Shown: in pieces, positions 8,112-17,012 of the stretch | Numbering within the stretch: position 1 is the stretch's first letter | How the letters are laid out: every line of letters begins with the position of its first letter | Assembly (NCBI RefSeq): GCF_003121625.1 | Contig: NZ_QDDJ01000016.1 | Span: 1-64,000, forward strand | DNA length: 64,000 nt | Reading direction: 5' to 3' | Source: Ornithinimicrobium cavernae | GTDB lineage: Bacteria > Actinomycetota > Actinomycetes > Actinomycetales > Dermatophilaceae | Made by a program: the position numbers and the translations under genes | The notes under the pieces: model-generated | Told to the model about the DNA's origin: nothing | Database searches by the model: none | The model's input: only the letters and a program-made list of their open reading frames with translations

Positions 8112-9274
8112 CAGCCGATCATCCCTTCCTCGAGGGACCGCACCTCGCGGGCGATCCGGACCAGTGTCTCGTCGTCGGGTGCGGTCGGGTCGACCAGCAG
8201 CCGGTGGAGCTCGTCGGTATGCCGCCCGGTCGCCTCGGCCAGCGACCGCACCACCTGCTCGGGTCGGCTGTGCACGGGCAGGCCCAGGCGGGCGGCGACG
8301 CGGCGTCGGGCGGCCAGCTGCAGGGACGCCAGGGCGCGCTCCCGGTCCTGGGCGCGCCGGTACATCCGGCCGCGGCTCTGTGTCGTCTCGACCGACCGGA
8401 TGACCGCCGGGAGGGGCTCGACGACGACCGGACCCAGCCGGCGCCCGCGCCAGAGCATGGTGGCCAGCAGCGCCAGGACCAGCAGCACCACCGAGGGGAC
8501 GAAGGCGTCGGGCAGGACGTCGGTCAGTGACTGCGGAGCGGTGTCGCCGGCGTCGGACACGGCCGGGACGTACCAGACCAGGTGCGGGTGGGCTCCCAGG
8601 AGGCGCAACCCGGCAGCGGCGTTCGCCTCCTCGGTGATGTGCTGGTTGGTCAGGGAGCCGGCGATGCCGGCGACGACCGTCTCAGGGCGGTTGCCGTTCG
8701 TGGCCAGCTCGACGAGGTAGCCCGCCCGGGCACCCCCGGCGTTGTAACCGGGGGTCGGAGGGAAGCAGGGCTCGGCAGTGCTCTCACCGGTCACCTCGAC
8801 CAGGCGGTTGGCGTGGCTGATCCGGTCGCCGTCGCGCCACCTCAGCAGGGTGGCGTCGCAGGACGGGGCCGCCGCGCCGACCTGGGCGGTGCTGCCGCCC
8901 TCGACCGGCAGGCCGAGCGCCTCCGTGGTGTTGGACTCGGGGCTGAGGACGACCAGGCGACCGGCGCCGGCGGCATACTCGGTGACCCGCCGGCCGGTGT
9001 CCTCCCCGACCAGGGCAGTGCCGGCGACCAGGACCGTCGTGTCCGCCGACACCGGCGCGCCGAGCAGTTGGGGGAGCCCCCGGGCGACGGTGACGTCCAC
9101 CCCCTCCTGCTCCAGGACGCGGGCCAGCGCCTGCATGCCGTTGTCCTCCGGGTTGTCGGGGTCGAACGGGACCTGGTTGGCGGTGCGCATGCCACCCAGG
9201 GCGGCCGCGGCGATCGCGATGACCAGCACGAGCACTCCCCACAGCGCGAGCCGTCGCCCGGTCCGGGCCGTCAT
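8111..9274 (-). CDS. DUF4350 domain membrane protein
   Basis: 387 residues. A membrane helix near residues 8-28 (LALWGVLVLVIAIAAAALGG) is followed by a DUF4350 domain with DNPEDNGMQALARVLEQEGV, the hallmark of the family, and a strand TTVLVAGTALVGEDTGRRV. A second membrane helix (about 270-290, VPSVVLLVLALLATMLW) separates it from a cytoplasmic tail. The frame is open much further upstream, but the ATG at 9274 is chosen because it overlaps the DUF4129 stop by four bases. Unknown biochemical function; always found with MoxR and DUF58. Confidence 0.87.
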   Translation of the reverse strand: MTARTGRRLALWGVLVLVIAIAAAALGGMRTANQVPFDPDNPEDNGMQALARVLEQEGVDVTVARGLPQLLGAPVSADTTVLVAGTALVGEDTGRRVTEYAAGAGRLVVLSPESNTTEALGLPVEGGSTAQVGAAAPSCDATLLRWRDGDRISHANRLVEVTGESTAEPCFPPTPGYNAGGARAGYLVELATNGNRPETVVAGIAGSLTNQHITEEANAAAGLRLLGAHPHLVWYVPAVSDAGDTAPQSLTDVLPDAFVPSVVLLVLALLATMLWRGRRLGPVVVEPLPAVIRSVETTQSRGRMYRRAQDRERALASLQLAARRRVAARLGLPVHSRPEQVVRSLAEATGRHTDELHRLLVDPTAPDDETLVRIAREVRSLEEGMIG

Positions 9275-9882
9275 GCCGCTACCCGCGCTGGCCGTGACCT
9301 GGCGAGGACGCGGTCCAGCTCGCGGACCCGCTCGGCCTGCTGCTGACCGGCATGCTGGTCGCCGTAGCAGACGGCGTCGAAGGCGTCGGCAGCCCCGAGC
9401 AGGGCGCTCGCGTGGTCGGGGAACGGGGCCCGCAGCCCGACCGCGATCTCGTGGGCGGTCGTGCCCGGAGCCTCGTCGAGCAGGGCGCGCTCGTCGGACG
9501 AGGCGGCGATGGCGCGATAGGAGTCGAGCAGGACGGCGTCCCAGTCGCCGTGCTGGGCGGCCGCGGAGGCCCGGGCCCGGTAGTCGGCAGCGGTCAGCCC
9601 GACCTCGTCGAGGACGGGGCCGCTGCTGCGATCGGTGAGCCTGCGGGTCCGGCGGGTGCCGCGGACCGCGAAGAACACCGCCACACTGACGAGGGCGAGC
9701 ACGACGCCCAGCAGGAGGGTGGACAGCCCGGTCGAGCCGGGCAGGACCTCGATCACGCCGGTGATCCGGTCCATCAGCCAGCTCAGAGCACGCAGGATGA
9801 ACGACTCGGCGCGGTTGTACTCGGGGCCGGCGAGCTCGCGCTCCAAGAGCTCCCGGGCCTCGTCCCGATCGGGGTCCAGCAC
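9271..9882 (-). CDS. DUF4129 domain membrane protein
   Basis: 203 residues. One membrane helix around residues 52-72 (GLSTLLLGVVLALVSVAVFFAV) and a C-terminal DUF4129-type region with GDWDAVLLDSYRAIAASSDER and ETPGTTAHE-like spacing (DEAPGTTAHEIA). The start is the GTG two bases after the preceding gene's stop; the long open frame upstream is a shadow of the membrane-protein gene. Shares a four-base overlap with the DUF4350 gene. Third member of the MoxR operon; role unknown. Confidence 0.82.
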   Translation of the reverse strand: MLDPDRDEARELLERELAGPEYNRAESFILRALSWLMDRITGVIEVLPGSTGLSTLLLGVVLALVSVAVFFAVRGTRRTRRLTDRSSGPVLDEVGLTAADYRARASAAAQHGDWDAVLLDSYRAIAASSDERALLDEAPGTTAHEIAVGLRAPFPDHASALLGAADAFDAVCYGDQHAGQQQAERVRELDRVLARSRPARVAA

Positions 9883-9884
9883 GG

Positions 9885-11180
9885 TCAGGCCCGTCGCGCG
9901 GCGGCGCGCTCCTGAGCAGCCCGGACCAGACCGACGTCGAGGCCCTCGCGCCGGATCCGCTGGTCGAGGTACAGCAGCGCGGTGACACCAGCGGTGAACG
10001 GGGTGACGACCGCGCCGACCAGGAACGTGCTCAGGTGGTCCACGATGACCTGGAGGTAGTACTGCGCGCTCACGTCGCCGCTGACGAGGCCGAACACCAG
10101 GCCGATCAGCGCGCCCAGGAGCCCGCCGATCAGCGCGGCGAACAGGCCGGCCACGACCGCGGCCAGCACGGTGATGCCCAGGACCCGCCAGGCCTGTCTG
10201 CCCTCGGTCAGCGCCCACGAGCGCCGGATCCCCGTGATCGGCCCGGCCCTCTCCAGCACCACGGCCGCGGCGCCGAGGGAGAGCCGGGCATAGAGCCACA
10301 GCATCAGCGGGACGAACGCCAGCAGGAGGAGCACGAGGAGCACCGCCCCGATCGGGCCGAGCAGGACCGCCGCCAGGGCGCCAGCAAGCACGAGGACCAG
10401 GATCACGCCGAACACGGCCAGGAACGACAGGATCGAGATGCCGATCAGCGGCAGGATGCGGCCCCTGACCGCCTCCCACGTGGCCGCAATGCCGACGCGG
10501 TCACCGAGGGCCGCCTCACTGACCACATAGATCACGAACCCGCTGAGGGCCATCGTCGCCAGTGAGTTGAGCAGTGTCGGGACCATCCCTGCGATGGCGA
10601 TCGCATCGAGCATCCCCAGGTCGGGGAAGAGGGTGGGGATGAGCAGGCTGAGGCCCAGCGAGGGGACCATCAGCACGGCGAGGACCAGCACGGCCATGCC
10701 GATCGTGGCCTCGGGATTGCGTCGCATGGTCTTCAGCGACCCCTCGAATATCTCTCCGAGGGTCAGTGGCCGCAGCGGGATGACGCCCGGCTGGTGCATC
10801 CGGACCAGATCCTCCGGCGGGAGGTCGTGCCACTGACCAGGCTGACCGTACGTCGGCTGGGGTCCGTAGGCCGGACCCTGCTGCTGGCCGTACTGCTGTT
10901 GGCCGTAGCCGGTGGGCGGTGGGGGTGTCTGGCCGTACTGCTGTTGGCCGTAGCCGGTGGGCGGTGGGGGTGTCTGGCCGTACTGCTGTTGGCCGTAGCC
11001 GGTGGGCGGTGGGGGTGTCTGGCCGTACTGCTGTTGGCCGTAGCCAGCGGGCGGTGGGGGTGTCTGGTCGGGAGTCTCGCTCCCCGAGTCGACATACCTC
11101 CTCGGCTGCCAGTAGCCCTGCTCGCCAGCCCCCTGGCCCTCGCCGGATGCCCCGCTGTCCTCGTCAGGATGCTGCCCCAC
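9885..11180 (-). CDS. Membrane protein with GPDPase-type membrane domain and proline-rich repeat
   Basis: 431 residues. The first 120 are hydrophilic and low-complexity, with tandem units of the type TPPPPTGYGQQQYGQ. From VIPLRPLTLGEIFEGSLKTM onwards it matches the membrane domain often called glycerophosphoryl diester phosphodiesterase membrane domain, with about six hydrophobic segments. No catalytic phosphodiesterase domain is attached. Proposed roles for such proteins are membrane scaffolding or transport; none can be proved here. It heads the DUF4129-DUF4350-MoxR-DUF58 operon, and its start lies 17 bp inside the end of the kinase gene. Confidence 0.82.
   Translation of the reverse strand: MGQHPDEDSGASGEGQGAGEQGYWQPRRYVDSGSETPDQTPPPPAGYGQQQYGQTPPPPTGYGQQQYGQTPPPPTGYGQQQYGQTPPPPTGYGQQQYGQQQGPAYGPQPTYGQPGQWHDLPPEDLVRMHQPGVIPLRPLTLGEIFEGSLKTMRRNPEATIGMAVLVLAVLMVPSLGLSLLIPTLFPDLGMLDAIAIAGMVPTLLNSLATMALSGFVIYVVSEAALGDRVGIAATWEAVRGRILPLIGISILSFLAVFGVILVLVLAGALAAVLLGPIGAVLLVLLLLAFVPLMLWLYARLSLGAAAVVLERAGPITGIRRSWALTEGRQAWRVLGITVLAAVVAGLFAALIGGLLGALIGLVFGLVSGDVSAQYYLQVIVDHLSTFLVGAVVTPFTAGVTALLYLDQRIRREGLDVGLVRAAQERAAARRA
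10886..11065. repeat. 45-bp coding tandem repeat, four units
   Basis: Four back-to-back 45-bp units (10886-10930, 10931-10975, 10976-11020, 11021-11065) encode the TPPPPTGYGQQQYGQ repeats of the membrane protein. The first three are essentially identical; the last changes threonine to alanine. The 15-codon unit keeps the frame, so copy number can change without breaking the gene. Confidence 0.92.
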
Positions 11181-11832
11181 GACGCCCCTCCTGCCTGGTG
11201 TGCGCGGACCGAGCGTCCGCGGTCAGTTGCGGGACCCTGGCCTCTGCCTCACGAGCGGTCATCGGCTCGGCTCCCAGTGCCTGCTGGGCCCTGACGATAC
11301 CCGGCTCGAGGCGTCGTAGCGCCAGCCCCCGGCGCACCAGGGTCAGGGGCGGCTTACGGCGCTCGGCAAGGTCTCGGACCAGCCTGCGGACGAAGGTCTT
11401 CCAGGGGTGGTTGCGGATGCACCAGGCGGCCGCCAGGAGACCGCGGTCGGTGAGCCCCGCCACGGTGTCCGCCGCAAAGATCCCCTCGGCGACCACGAGG
11501 GGATGGCCATCCAGGTGCACCAGGTGCCGGCCTGTCGCGCGTGAGGTGGCGATGTCATAGACGGGCACCTCCACCGTGCCGTCCCGGCACAGGGTCTCGA
11601 GCGCCGCCAGGGCGTCATCCAGCCGCCAGGACCGGACATCGTCCCAGTCGGGGAGTCCGGCCTGCGGGCTCATCGGGAGGTCGGGGTCATCACCGTCGCG
11701 GTAGAAGTCGTCGAGCTGCACCACCGGCCAGCCGTGGGCGGCGTGCAGCCGCCGGGCCAGGCGCGACTTCCCCGCACCGCTCGGGCCCGCGAGCACCAGC
11801 ACCCGGGCAGGAGGGGGCGACTCGGTGCTCAT
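11164..11832 (-). CDS. Uridine kinase-like P-loop NTPase
   Basis: 222 residues. Walker A is GPSGAGKS at 16-23. The downstream LDDFYRDGDDPDLPM segment carries the aspartates typical of nucleoside kinases of the uridine kinase/PRK family, and DWDDVRSW and VVAEGIF follow in the family order. It is shorter than and only distantly like Udk, so the phosphate acceptor is uncertain; uridine or another small alcohol is possible. A TAAACT box on the minus strand lies seven bases before the ATG (leaderless). It overlaps the membrane-protein gene by 17 bp. Confidence 0.8.
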   Translation of the reverse strand: MSTESPPPARVLVLAGPSGAGKSRLARRLHAAHGWPVVQLDDFYRDGDDPDLPMSPQAGLPDWDDVRSWRLDDALAALETLCRDGTVEVPVYDIATSRATGRHLVHLDGHPLVVAEGIFAADTVAGLTDRGLLAAAWCIRNHPWKTFVRRLVRDLAERRKPPLTLVRRGLALRRLEPGIVRAQQALGAEPMTAREAEARVPQLTADARSAHTRQEGRRGAAS

Positions 11833-11887
11833 AGGTCGGAGTTTACGTGCCGGTGGGGACCGTGCCGGAGCCTAGACTTGCCGGACC

Positions 11888-12478
11888 ATGGCTGCCTCGG
11901 AGTCCCAGACCTACCGCACCCTGCCCGCCCGCGTCGTCGGCTGGGTCATCCTCGTGGCGATCGGTGGTCTGGCGGTCATCATGGGCGTTGTGGAGGCCGG
12001 CCTGGGCAACAACCCGGTGTCTCCGGCTGCGTTCCTGGCCGTCGTCGCCGCGGTCGTGTGGGCCGTGCTGCTGAGGCCCTGTGTGCGCCTCGAGCCGGAC
12101 AGGGTCGAGATGAGCAACCTGCTGACCGACGTGTCAGTGCCCTTCTCCCGGCTGGGCGCCGTCGAGCACCAGTGGTCCCTGGAGCTCATTGACAACGCGG
12201 GTGACAAGCACAGCTCGTGGGCGATCCCGGTGCGTCGCGAGCTCAGGCCGCGCAGGGACATCGACAGCTATGCCGAGTCGACCACCCGCGGCCGGGCCCA
12301 CGAGGGCAACAACGCCGAGGCGGTCGCCGGTCACGTCCTGCGCGCACAGCAGCGCTGGAAGCTCGACGGGGGAGTGGCAGAGCCGGGGCAGGGCGCGCGG
12401 CGCACCTGGGCGCTGAGCGCGATCATCCCCGTCGTGGCCACCCTCGTGCTCCTCGCGCTCGTGCTCCTCCTCGGCTGA
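11888..12478 (+). CDS. PH domain-containing membrane protein
   Basis: 196 residues. Two N-terminal membrane segments (about 15-35, VVGWVILVAIGGLAVIMGVV, and 46-62) are followed by a bacterial PH-like domain beginning RPCVRLEPDRVEMSNLLTDV, with VPFSRLGAVEHQWSLEL as its central strands. A further hydrophobic helix closes the protein (AIIPVVATLVLLALVLLLG). Widespread in actinobacteria with unknown role. A TAGACT box nine bases before the ATG implies a leader of a few bases at most. Divergent from the kinase gene. Confidence 0.8.
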   Translation: MAASESQTYRTLPARVVGWVILVAIGGLAVIMGVVEAGLGNNPVSPAAFLAVVAAVVWAVLLRPCVRLEPDRVEMSNLLTDVSVPFSRLGAVEHQWSLELIDNAGDKHSSWAIPVRRELRPRRDIDSYAESTTRGRAHEGNNAEAVAGHVLRAQQRWKLDGGVAEPGQGARRTWALSAIIPVVATLVLLALVLLLG

Positions 12479-12497
12479 CGCCCTCTCCACGCTGACC

Positions 12498-12545
12498 GGG
12501 CGCGTGGGCGCCCGTGTCCTCTGCTGACCGAGCGCGTGGGGCGCT
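12498..12545. terminator. Two GC hairpins between convergent genes
   Basis: GGGCGC/GCGCCC (12498-12503 with 12508-12513) and AGCGC/GCGCT (12531-12535 with 12541-12545) lie between the converging PH-protein and phosphomutase genes. Neither has a U-tract, which is common in this G+C range. Confidence 0.5.
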
Positions 12546-12549
12546 GAGG

Positions 12550-14220
12550 TCAGGCTCGGGTCAGCTCCTCCATCGTGGCCCGGACCGAGGCGAGCCGGCG
12601 GCTGGCCTCCGCCCGAGCCGTCGTCAGTTCAGCACGCTCGACGGGGACGACCGCCTCCAGGTAGACCTTGAGCTTCGGCTCGGTGCCGCTGGGGCGCACG
12701 ATCACCCGCGTCTGGTCAGCGAGCAGATAGCGCAGCCCCTCGGTGGGAGGAAGACCGCCGGCGCCCAGGGCGAGGTCCTCGGCCGAGAGGACGGCGACGC
12801 CGCCGAGCTCAGTCGGCGGGGTGTGGCGCAGCCGCTCCAGGACCGGGGCGATCAGGGCCAGGTCGCGCACGCGCACCGAGAAGGCATCGGTCTGGTGGAC
12901 GCCGTGCACCAACGCCAGGTCGTCGAGGACGTCGGAGAGGGTGCGACCCTGCTGTTTGAGGGTGGCGGCCAGCTCTGCCACCAGGAGGGCGGCCGTGATC
13001 CCGTCCTTGTCAGGAACGGTGCCCGGGTCGACGCAGTAGCCGAGGGCCTCCTCGTAACCGAACCGCAGTCCCGGGACGCGACCGATCCACTTGAAGCCGG
13101 TCAGTGTCTCGACCGCCGGGAGGCCGGCCCCCTCGGCCATCGCGCCGAGCAGCCGCGACGACACGATCGAGCGAGCCAGGACGGTGCGCTCGCCGGACGG
13201 GTCGATGCCGCGGTCGATGAGGTGCTGTCCGAGCAGGACCCCGACCTCGTCGCCGCGAAGCATCCGCCAGCCGTCCGGCCCCGGCACCGCGACGGCACAG
13301 CGGTCCGCGTCCGGGTCGTTGGCGATCACCAGATCGGGCTGCACTCGCTCGGCCAGGGCCAGGGCGGCGTCGATCGCACCCGGCTCCTCCGGGTTCGGGA
13401 ACGACACGGTGGGGAACTCCGGGTCCGGTGCCGACTGGGTCAGCACCGCCTGGGGCTGGGGGAAACCGGCGGCCTCGAACGCTGCGAGGACCGTGTCGGT
13501 CCCCACCCCGTGCAGCGCGGTGTGCACGATCGAGACGTCCCGCGGACCGTCCGGCGCCACGACGGCCGCCGCCGCCTCGATGTACCGGTCCAGCAGCCGG
13601 TCGTCCAGGGTCTGCCACCCGTTCGTGGCCAGGGGCACGTCGGCGGCGCTGCGCACGGCACCGATGTGCGTGGCGATCTCGGAGTCGGCGGGCGGCACGA
13701 TCTGGGAGCCGTCCCCGAGATAGACCTTGTAGCCGTTGTCATGCGGCGGGTTGTGACTGGCCGTCACCATGACCCCTGCATCCGCCCCCAGGTGGCCGAT
13801 GGCGAAGGCCAGGACCGGGGTGGGCAGGGGCCGGGGCAGGACCAGGGCCCGCCCGCCCGCGGCGGTCACGACGGCTGCGGTGTCCCGGGCGAACACGTCG
13901 GAGTTGTGGCGTGCGTCGAATCCGATCACGACGGTCGGCTCGGGATCGACCCGTTCCTTGAGGTATGCCGTGAGGCCGGCGGCGGTGCGGATCACCACGA
14001 CGCGGTTCATCCGGTTGGGGCCGGCCCCCAGGGCGCCGCGCAGCCCGGCGGTGCCGAACTCGAGCAGTCCGGAGAACCGGTCGGCCAGGTCCGTGAGGGC
14101 GGCGCTGTCGGAGTCGCGCGCCGCCTCGATGAGCGCGGCGAGCTCGGACCTGGTCTGCGGGTCGGGGTCCTCGGCGACCCACGCCTCGGCGAGGCCGATG
14201 AGTTCGGTGCTGGTCGGCAT
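12550..14220 (-). CDS. Phospho-sugar mutase (PmmB/phosphopentomutase type)
   Basis: 556 residues, the long form of the alpha-D-phosphohexomutase superfamily. All four active-site elements are visible: the phosphoserine loop VTASHNPPHDNGYK, the metal loop DPDADRC, the sugar-specificity loop GYEEALGY, and the phosphate-binding loop RPSGTEPKLKVY. It starts two bases after the PNP stop, the same pairing as deoD-pmmB in mycobacteria, which suggests it interconverts ribose- or deoxyribose-1- and 5-phosphate released by PNP. A phosphoglucomutase activity cannot be excluded. The ATG at 14220 is preferred over an in-frame start 42 bp upstream because that would overlap PNP. Confidence 0.88.
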   Translation of the reverse strand: MPTSTELIGLAEAWVAEDPDPQTRSELAALIEAARDSDSAALTDLADRFSGLLEFGTAGLRGALGAGPNRMNRVVVIRTAAGLTAYLKERVDPEPTVVIGFDARHNSDVFARDTAAVVTAAGGRALVLPRPLPTPVLAFAIGHLGADAGVMVTASHNPPHDNGYKVYLGDGSQIVPPADSEIATHIGAVRSAADVPLATNGWQTLDDRLLDRYIEAAAAVVAPDGPRDVSIVHTALHGVGTDTVLAAFEAAGFPQPQAVLTQSAPDPEFPTVSFPNPEEPGAIDAALALAERVQPDLVIANDPDADRCAVAVPGPDGWRMLRGDEVGVLLGQHLIDRGIDPSGERTVLARSIVSSRLLGAMAEGAGLPAVETLTGFKWIGRVPGLRFGYEEALGYCVDPGTVPDKDGITAALLVAELAATLKQQGRTLSDVLDDLALVHGVHQTDAFSVRVRDLALIAPVLERLRHTPPTELGGVAVLSAEDLALGAGGLPPTEGLRYLLADQTRVIVRPSGTEPKLKVYLEAVVPVERAELTTARAEASRRLASVRATMEELTRA

Positions 14221-14222
14221 AC

Positions 14223-15029
14223 TCACATCCTGCCGATGATCTGGGCGAGGAGCGTCCCGCACCGCTGGGCCGCCGCCCGACCCGCCTCGAGGACCTCCTC
14301 GTGGGAGAGGGGCGTCTCGCTGATGCCGGCGGCCGGGTTGGTCACGAGCGAGACGCCGAGGACCTCCATGCCGGCCTCCCGGGCCGCGATCGCCTCCAGC
14401 GTCGTCGACATGCCGACCAGGTCACCGCCCAGGATCTTGGCCATCCGCACCTCGGCGGGCGTCTCGTAGTGCGGACCGCGGAACTGGACGTAGACACCCT
14501 CGTCGAGGCTCGGGTCGACCTCCCGGGCGAGGTCCCGCAGTCGCGGCGTGTAGAGGTCGGTGAGGTCCACGAAGTTGGCGCCCTCGATGGGTGACTCGCC
14601 GGTGAGGTTGATGTGGTCGCTGATCAGCACCGGCGTGCCGGGCGCCCACTCCGGGTTGAGCCCGCCACAGCCGTTGGTGAGCACGACCGTCCGGCAGCCG
14701 GCAGCCGCCGCTGAGCGCACCGCGTGGACCACGGCCCGCACCCCACGGCCCTCGTAGTAGTGGGTCCGCGTGCCGAAGACCAGGGCGCGCTTGCCGCTCC
14801 CGCTGATCTCGACGGAGCGCATCGTGCCGGTGTGTCCGGCCACGGCCGCACCGGCGAACCCGGGGACCGTCGTGTTCTCGACGGTGGCCACCGTGTCACC
14901 GATGAGGTCGGCCGTCTGACCCCAGCCCGACCCGAGGACCAGGGCGATGTCGTGGGTCTCGGTGCCGGTGTGCTCGGCGATGACGGTGGCGGCCGCCCGG
15001 GCCAGGTCCGCAGGGGTTTCGGTGGTCAC
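14223..15029 (-). CDS. deoD: Purine-nucleoside phosphorylase
   Basis: 268 residues, the size of trimeric PNPs. It phosphorolyses inosine and guanosine nucleosides to free base and (deoxy)ribose-1-phosphate. Visible: the phosphate-binding LVLGSGWGQ near residue 31, AGHTG, the HYYEG motif, TNGCGGLNP, and the purine-site segment DLVGMSTTLEAI plus LVTNPAAG. The GTG start is fixed by a TACGCT box six bases upstream (leaderless). Operon with the phosphomutase; together with adenosine deaminase and DeoC this makes a nearly complete route from adenosine to central metabolism. Confidence 0.95.
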   Translation of the reverse strand: MTTETPADLARAAATVIAEHTGTETHDIALVLGSGWGQTADLIGDTVATVENTTVPGFAGAAVAGHTGTMRSVEISGSGKRALVFGTRTHYYEGRGVRAVVHAVRSAAAAGCRTVVLTNGCGGLNPEWAPGTPVLISDHINLTGESPIEGANFVDLTDLYTPRLRDLAREVDPSLDEGVYVQFRGPHYETPAEVRMAKILGGDLVGMSTTLEAIAAREAGMEVLGVSLVTNPAAGISETPLSHEEVLEAGRAAAQRCGTLLAQIIGRM

Positions 15030-15035
15030 CGGGGA

Positions 15036-15041
15036 AGCGTA
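15036..15041 (-). promoter_or_regulatory. Leaderless -10 box of the PNP-phosphomutase operon
   Basis: TACGCT on the minus strand, six bases before the GTG start. Confidence 0.55.
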
Positions 15042-15061
15042 CCGATGGTTGGATGGGACCC

Positions 15062-16519
15062 GTGAGTGGAGCGCAGAAGTCAGTAGTCATCGTCGGGGGC
15101 GGACCGGGCGGGTACGAGGCGGCACTGCCCGCTGCGCACCTGGGCGCCAGGGTCACCGTGGTCGAGCGGGAGGGGCTCGGTGGTGCCGCGGTGCTGACCG
15201 ACTGCGTGCCCAGCAAGGCGTTGATCGCCACCGCCGACTTCATGGACCGCTTCAGCGCCGCCGAGCGGATCGGCGTCGGTTTTGACGGGGCGCCGCGCGA
15301 CCAGGGAGTCACCGCCCACCTGTCCGACGTGAACGCCCGGATCATGCGGTTGGCCGCGGCGCAGAGCCAGGACATCAAGGGCAAGCTGGTCGACGCGGGC
15401 GTCGAGGTGGTCAGGGGAGCAGGGCGTGTTGTCCGGCCGGGCGTGGTGGAGGTCGCCGTCGGTGTCGGTCACGTGGAGTCGGGGGAGGAGCCCGCGCCGT
15501 CCCCGACCGAGCGCGCCGGGCAGACGCGCCAGCTGGAGGCCGACATCATCCTGGTGGCGACGGGTGCGCGCCCCCGGGTGATGGACACCGCGGTCCCGGA
15601 CGGCGAGCGGATCCTGACCTGGCAGCAGATCTATGCCCTGCCGGCGCTGCCGGAGCACCTCATCGTCATCGGCTCCGGCGTGACCGGCGCCGAGCTGGCG
15701 CACGCCTACCTCGGCCTCGGCTGCGCCGTCACCCTCGTCTCCTCGCGCGACCGCGTGCTGCCCGGGGAGGACCAGGACGCCGCCACCGTGCTGGAGGAGG
15801 TCTTCCGCAGCCGCGGCATGACCGTCCTCAACCGCTCCCGCGCCGCCGGCGTGGTGCGCGCGGGCGAGGAGGTCGTGGTGACCCTCGAGGACGGTCGGGA
15901 GGTCCGTGGGTCGCACGCGCTGCTCGCCGTCGGATCGACCCCCAACACTGCCGACATGGGGCTCGAGGAGGCCGGGGTCACGCTGTCCGACTCCGGTCAC
16001 GTCCTGGTCGACCGGGTCTCGCGCACCTCCGTGCCCGGTATCTATGCCGCAGGCGACTGCACCGGGGTGCTCCCCCTGGCCTCGGTCGCCGCGATGCAGG
16101 GGCGCATCGCGATCGCCCATGCCCTGGGGGATGCCGTGGCGCCGTTGAACCTCGGGCGGGTGAGCTCGAACATCTTCACCGACCCGGAGATCGCCACCGT
16201 GGGGGTCTCCCAGGCCGACGTGGACTCGGGCAAGGTCGATGCCCGCTCCGTGATGCTGCCACTGACCGGCAACCCGCGCGCCAAGATGCAGAACACCAAG
16301 CACGGGTTCGTCAAGATCTTCGCCCGCCAGGGCAGCGACACGATCCTGGGTGGCGTCGTCGTGGCCCCCAGGGCCAGCGAACTGATCTTCCCGATCACCC
16401 TCGCCGTGGCCAATCGGCTCAACGTCGATCAGTTCGCCTCGACGTTCACGGTCTACCCCTCGATGTCCGGCTCGATCGCCGAGGCGGCGCGCCAGCTGCA
16501 CACCACCCAGGCCGACTGA
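15062..16519 (+). CDS. lpdA: NAD(P)H-quinone reductase of the LpdA (Rv3303c) type
   Basis: 485 residues from the GTG chosen here; an ATG nine bases upstream is possible. FAD-binding IVGGGPGG, NAD-binding VIGSGVTGAE and the C-terminal dimerisation domain make it a flavoprotein disulfide reductase by fold. At the site where true reductases have CxxxxC it reads TDCVPSK, with a single cysteine (Cys48). This matches M. tuberculosis LpdA, which lacks disulfide reductase activity and reduces quinones with NAD(P)H. The dimer-interface catalytic histidine region reads YPSMSGSIAEA rather than HxxxE, as expected for this subgroup. Divergent from PNP. Confidence 0.9.
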   Translation: MSGAQKSVVIVGGGPGGYEAALPAAHLGARVTVVEREGLGGAAVLTDCVPSKALIATADFMDRFSAAERIGVGFDGAPRDQGVTAHLSDVNARIMRLAAAQSQDIKGKLVDAGVEVVRGAGRVVRPGVVEVAVGVGHVESGEEPAPSPTERAGQTRQLEADIILVATGARPRVMDTAVPDGERILTWQQIYALPALPEHLIVIGSGVTGAELAHAYLGLGCAVTLVSSRDRVLPGEDQDAATVLEEVFRSRGMTVLNRSRAAGVVRAGEEVVVTLEDGREVRGSHALLAVGSTPNTADMGLEEAGVTLSDSGHVLVDRVSRTSVPGIYAAGDCTGVLPLASVAAMQGRIAIAHALGDAVAPLNLGRVSSNIFTDPEIATVGVSQADVDSGKVDARSVMLPLTGNPRAKMQNTKHGFVKIFARQGSDTILGGVVVAPRASELIFPITLAVANRLNVDQFASTFTVYPSMSGSIAEAARQLHTTQAD

Positions 16520-16580
16520 CGGGCACAGGTATGCCGCAGCGCGCGGCACACCTGTCCCTGCCGGACCCGAGGCGGTCGGG

Positions 16581-16937
16581 TCAGCCGACCGGTGTCCCGT
16601 CGCGTTCGGGCGGGGGGATCGCGAAGAAGGCGGCCAGCGCGAGACCAGCGGCGATGAGGAATCCCAGGCCCACGCTGAGGATGCTGATCAGGCCGAGCGG
16701 GCCCAGGACGACCGCCGCCCCCAGAGCCGCCCAACGCACATCGCGGCGGTCCTGCACCAGAGCCGCGGCAAGTGCGAGGGCGGTGCCGACCAGCATGATG
16801 CCGGCCCAGACGAAGATCCCGGGCTCCACGTTGCCCTGCTCGCGGATGATCGCCAGATAGACCGCGGTGGTGAGTCCCGCGACGGCTGCGGCGGCCACCG
16901 CCCAGCCTCTGCCCGTCCGAGAGCTCGGCGCCTCCAT
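16581..16937 (-). CDS. Small integral membrane protein
   Basis: 118 residues, four predicted membrane helices (starting about residues 13, 37, 68 and 86) with almost no loops and a charged N-terminus and C-terminus. No recognised family motif. The ATG is supported by a TAGCGT box six bases upstream on the minus strand; an adjacent in-frame GTG at 16940 is the alternative. Divergent from the acyl-CoA dehydrogenase gene. Function unknown. Confidence 0.7.
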   Translation of the reverse strand: MEAPSSRTGRGWAVAAAAVAGLTTAVYLAIIREQGNVEPGIFVWAGIMLVGTALALAAALVQDRRDVRWAALGAAVVLGPLGLISILSVGLGFLIAAGLALAAFFAIPPPERDGTPVG

Positions 16938-17000
16938 CACGCCACGCTACCCACATCCGGGAGCACCCGCCCGGTGGCTGTCGGGCCCCGAACCCACCAG

Positions 17001-17006
17001 TAGGCT
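17001..17006 (+). promoter_or_regulatory. Leaderless -10 box of the acyl-CoA dehydrogenase gene
   Basis: TAGGCT, six bases before the ATG at 17013. Confidence 0.6.
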
Positions 17007-17012
17007 GCCCCC

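Noticed and set aside
15062-16519. Dihydrolipoamide dehydrogenase
   Set aside because: Only one cysteine at the redox site and no catalytic His-Glu pair; it fits the LpdA quinone reductase subgroup.
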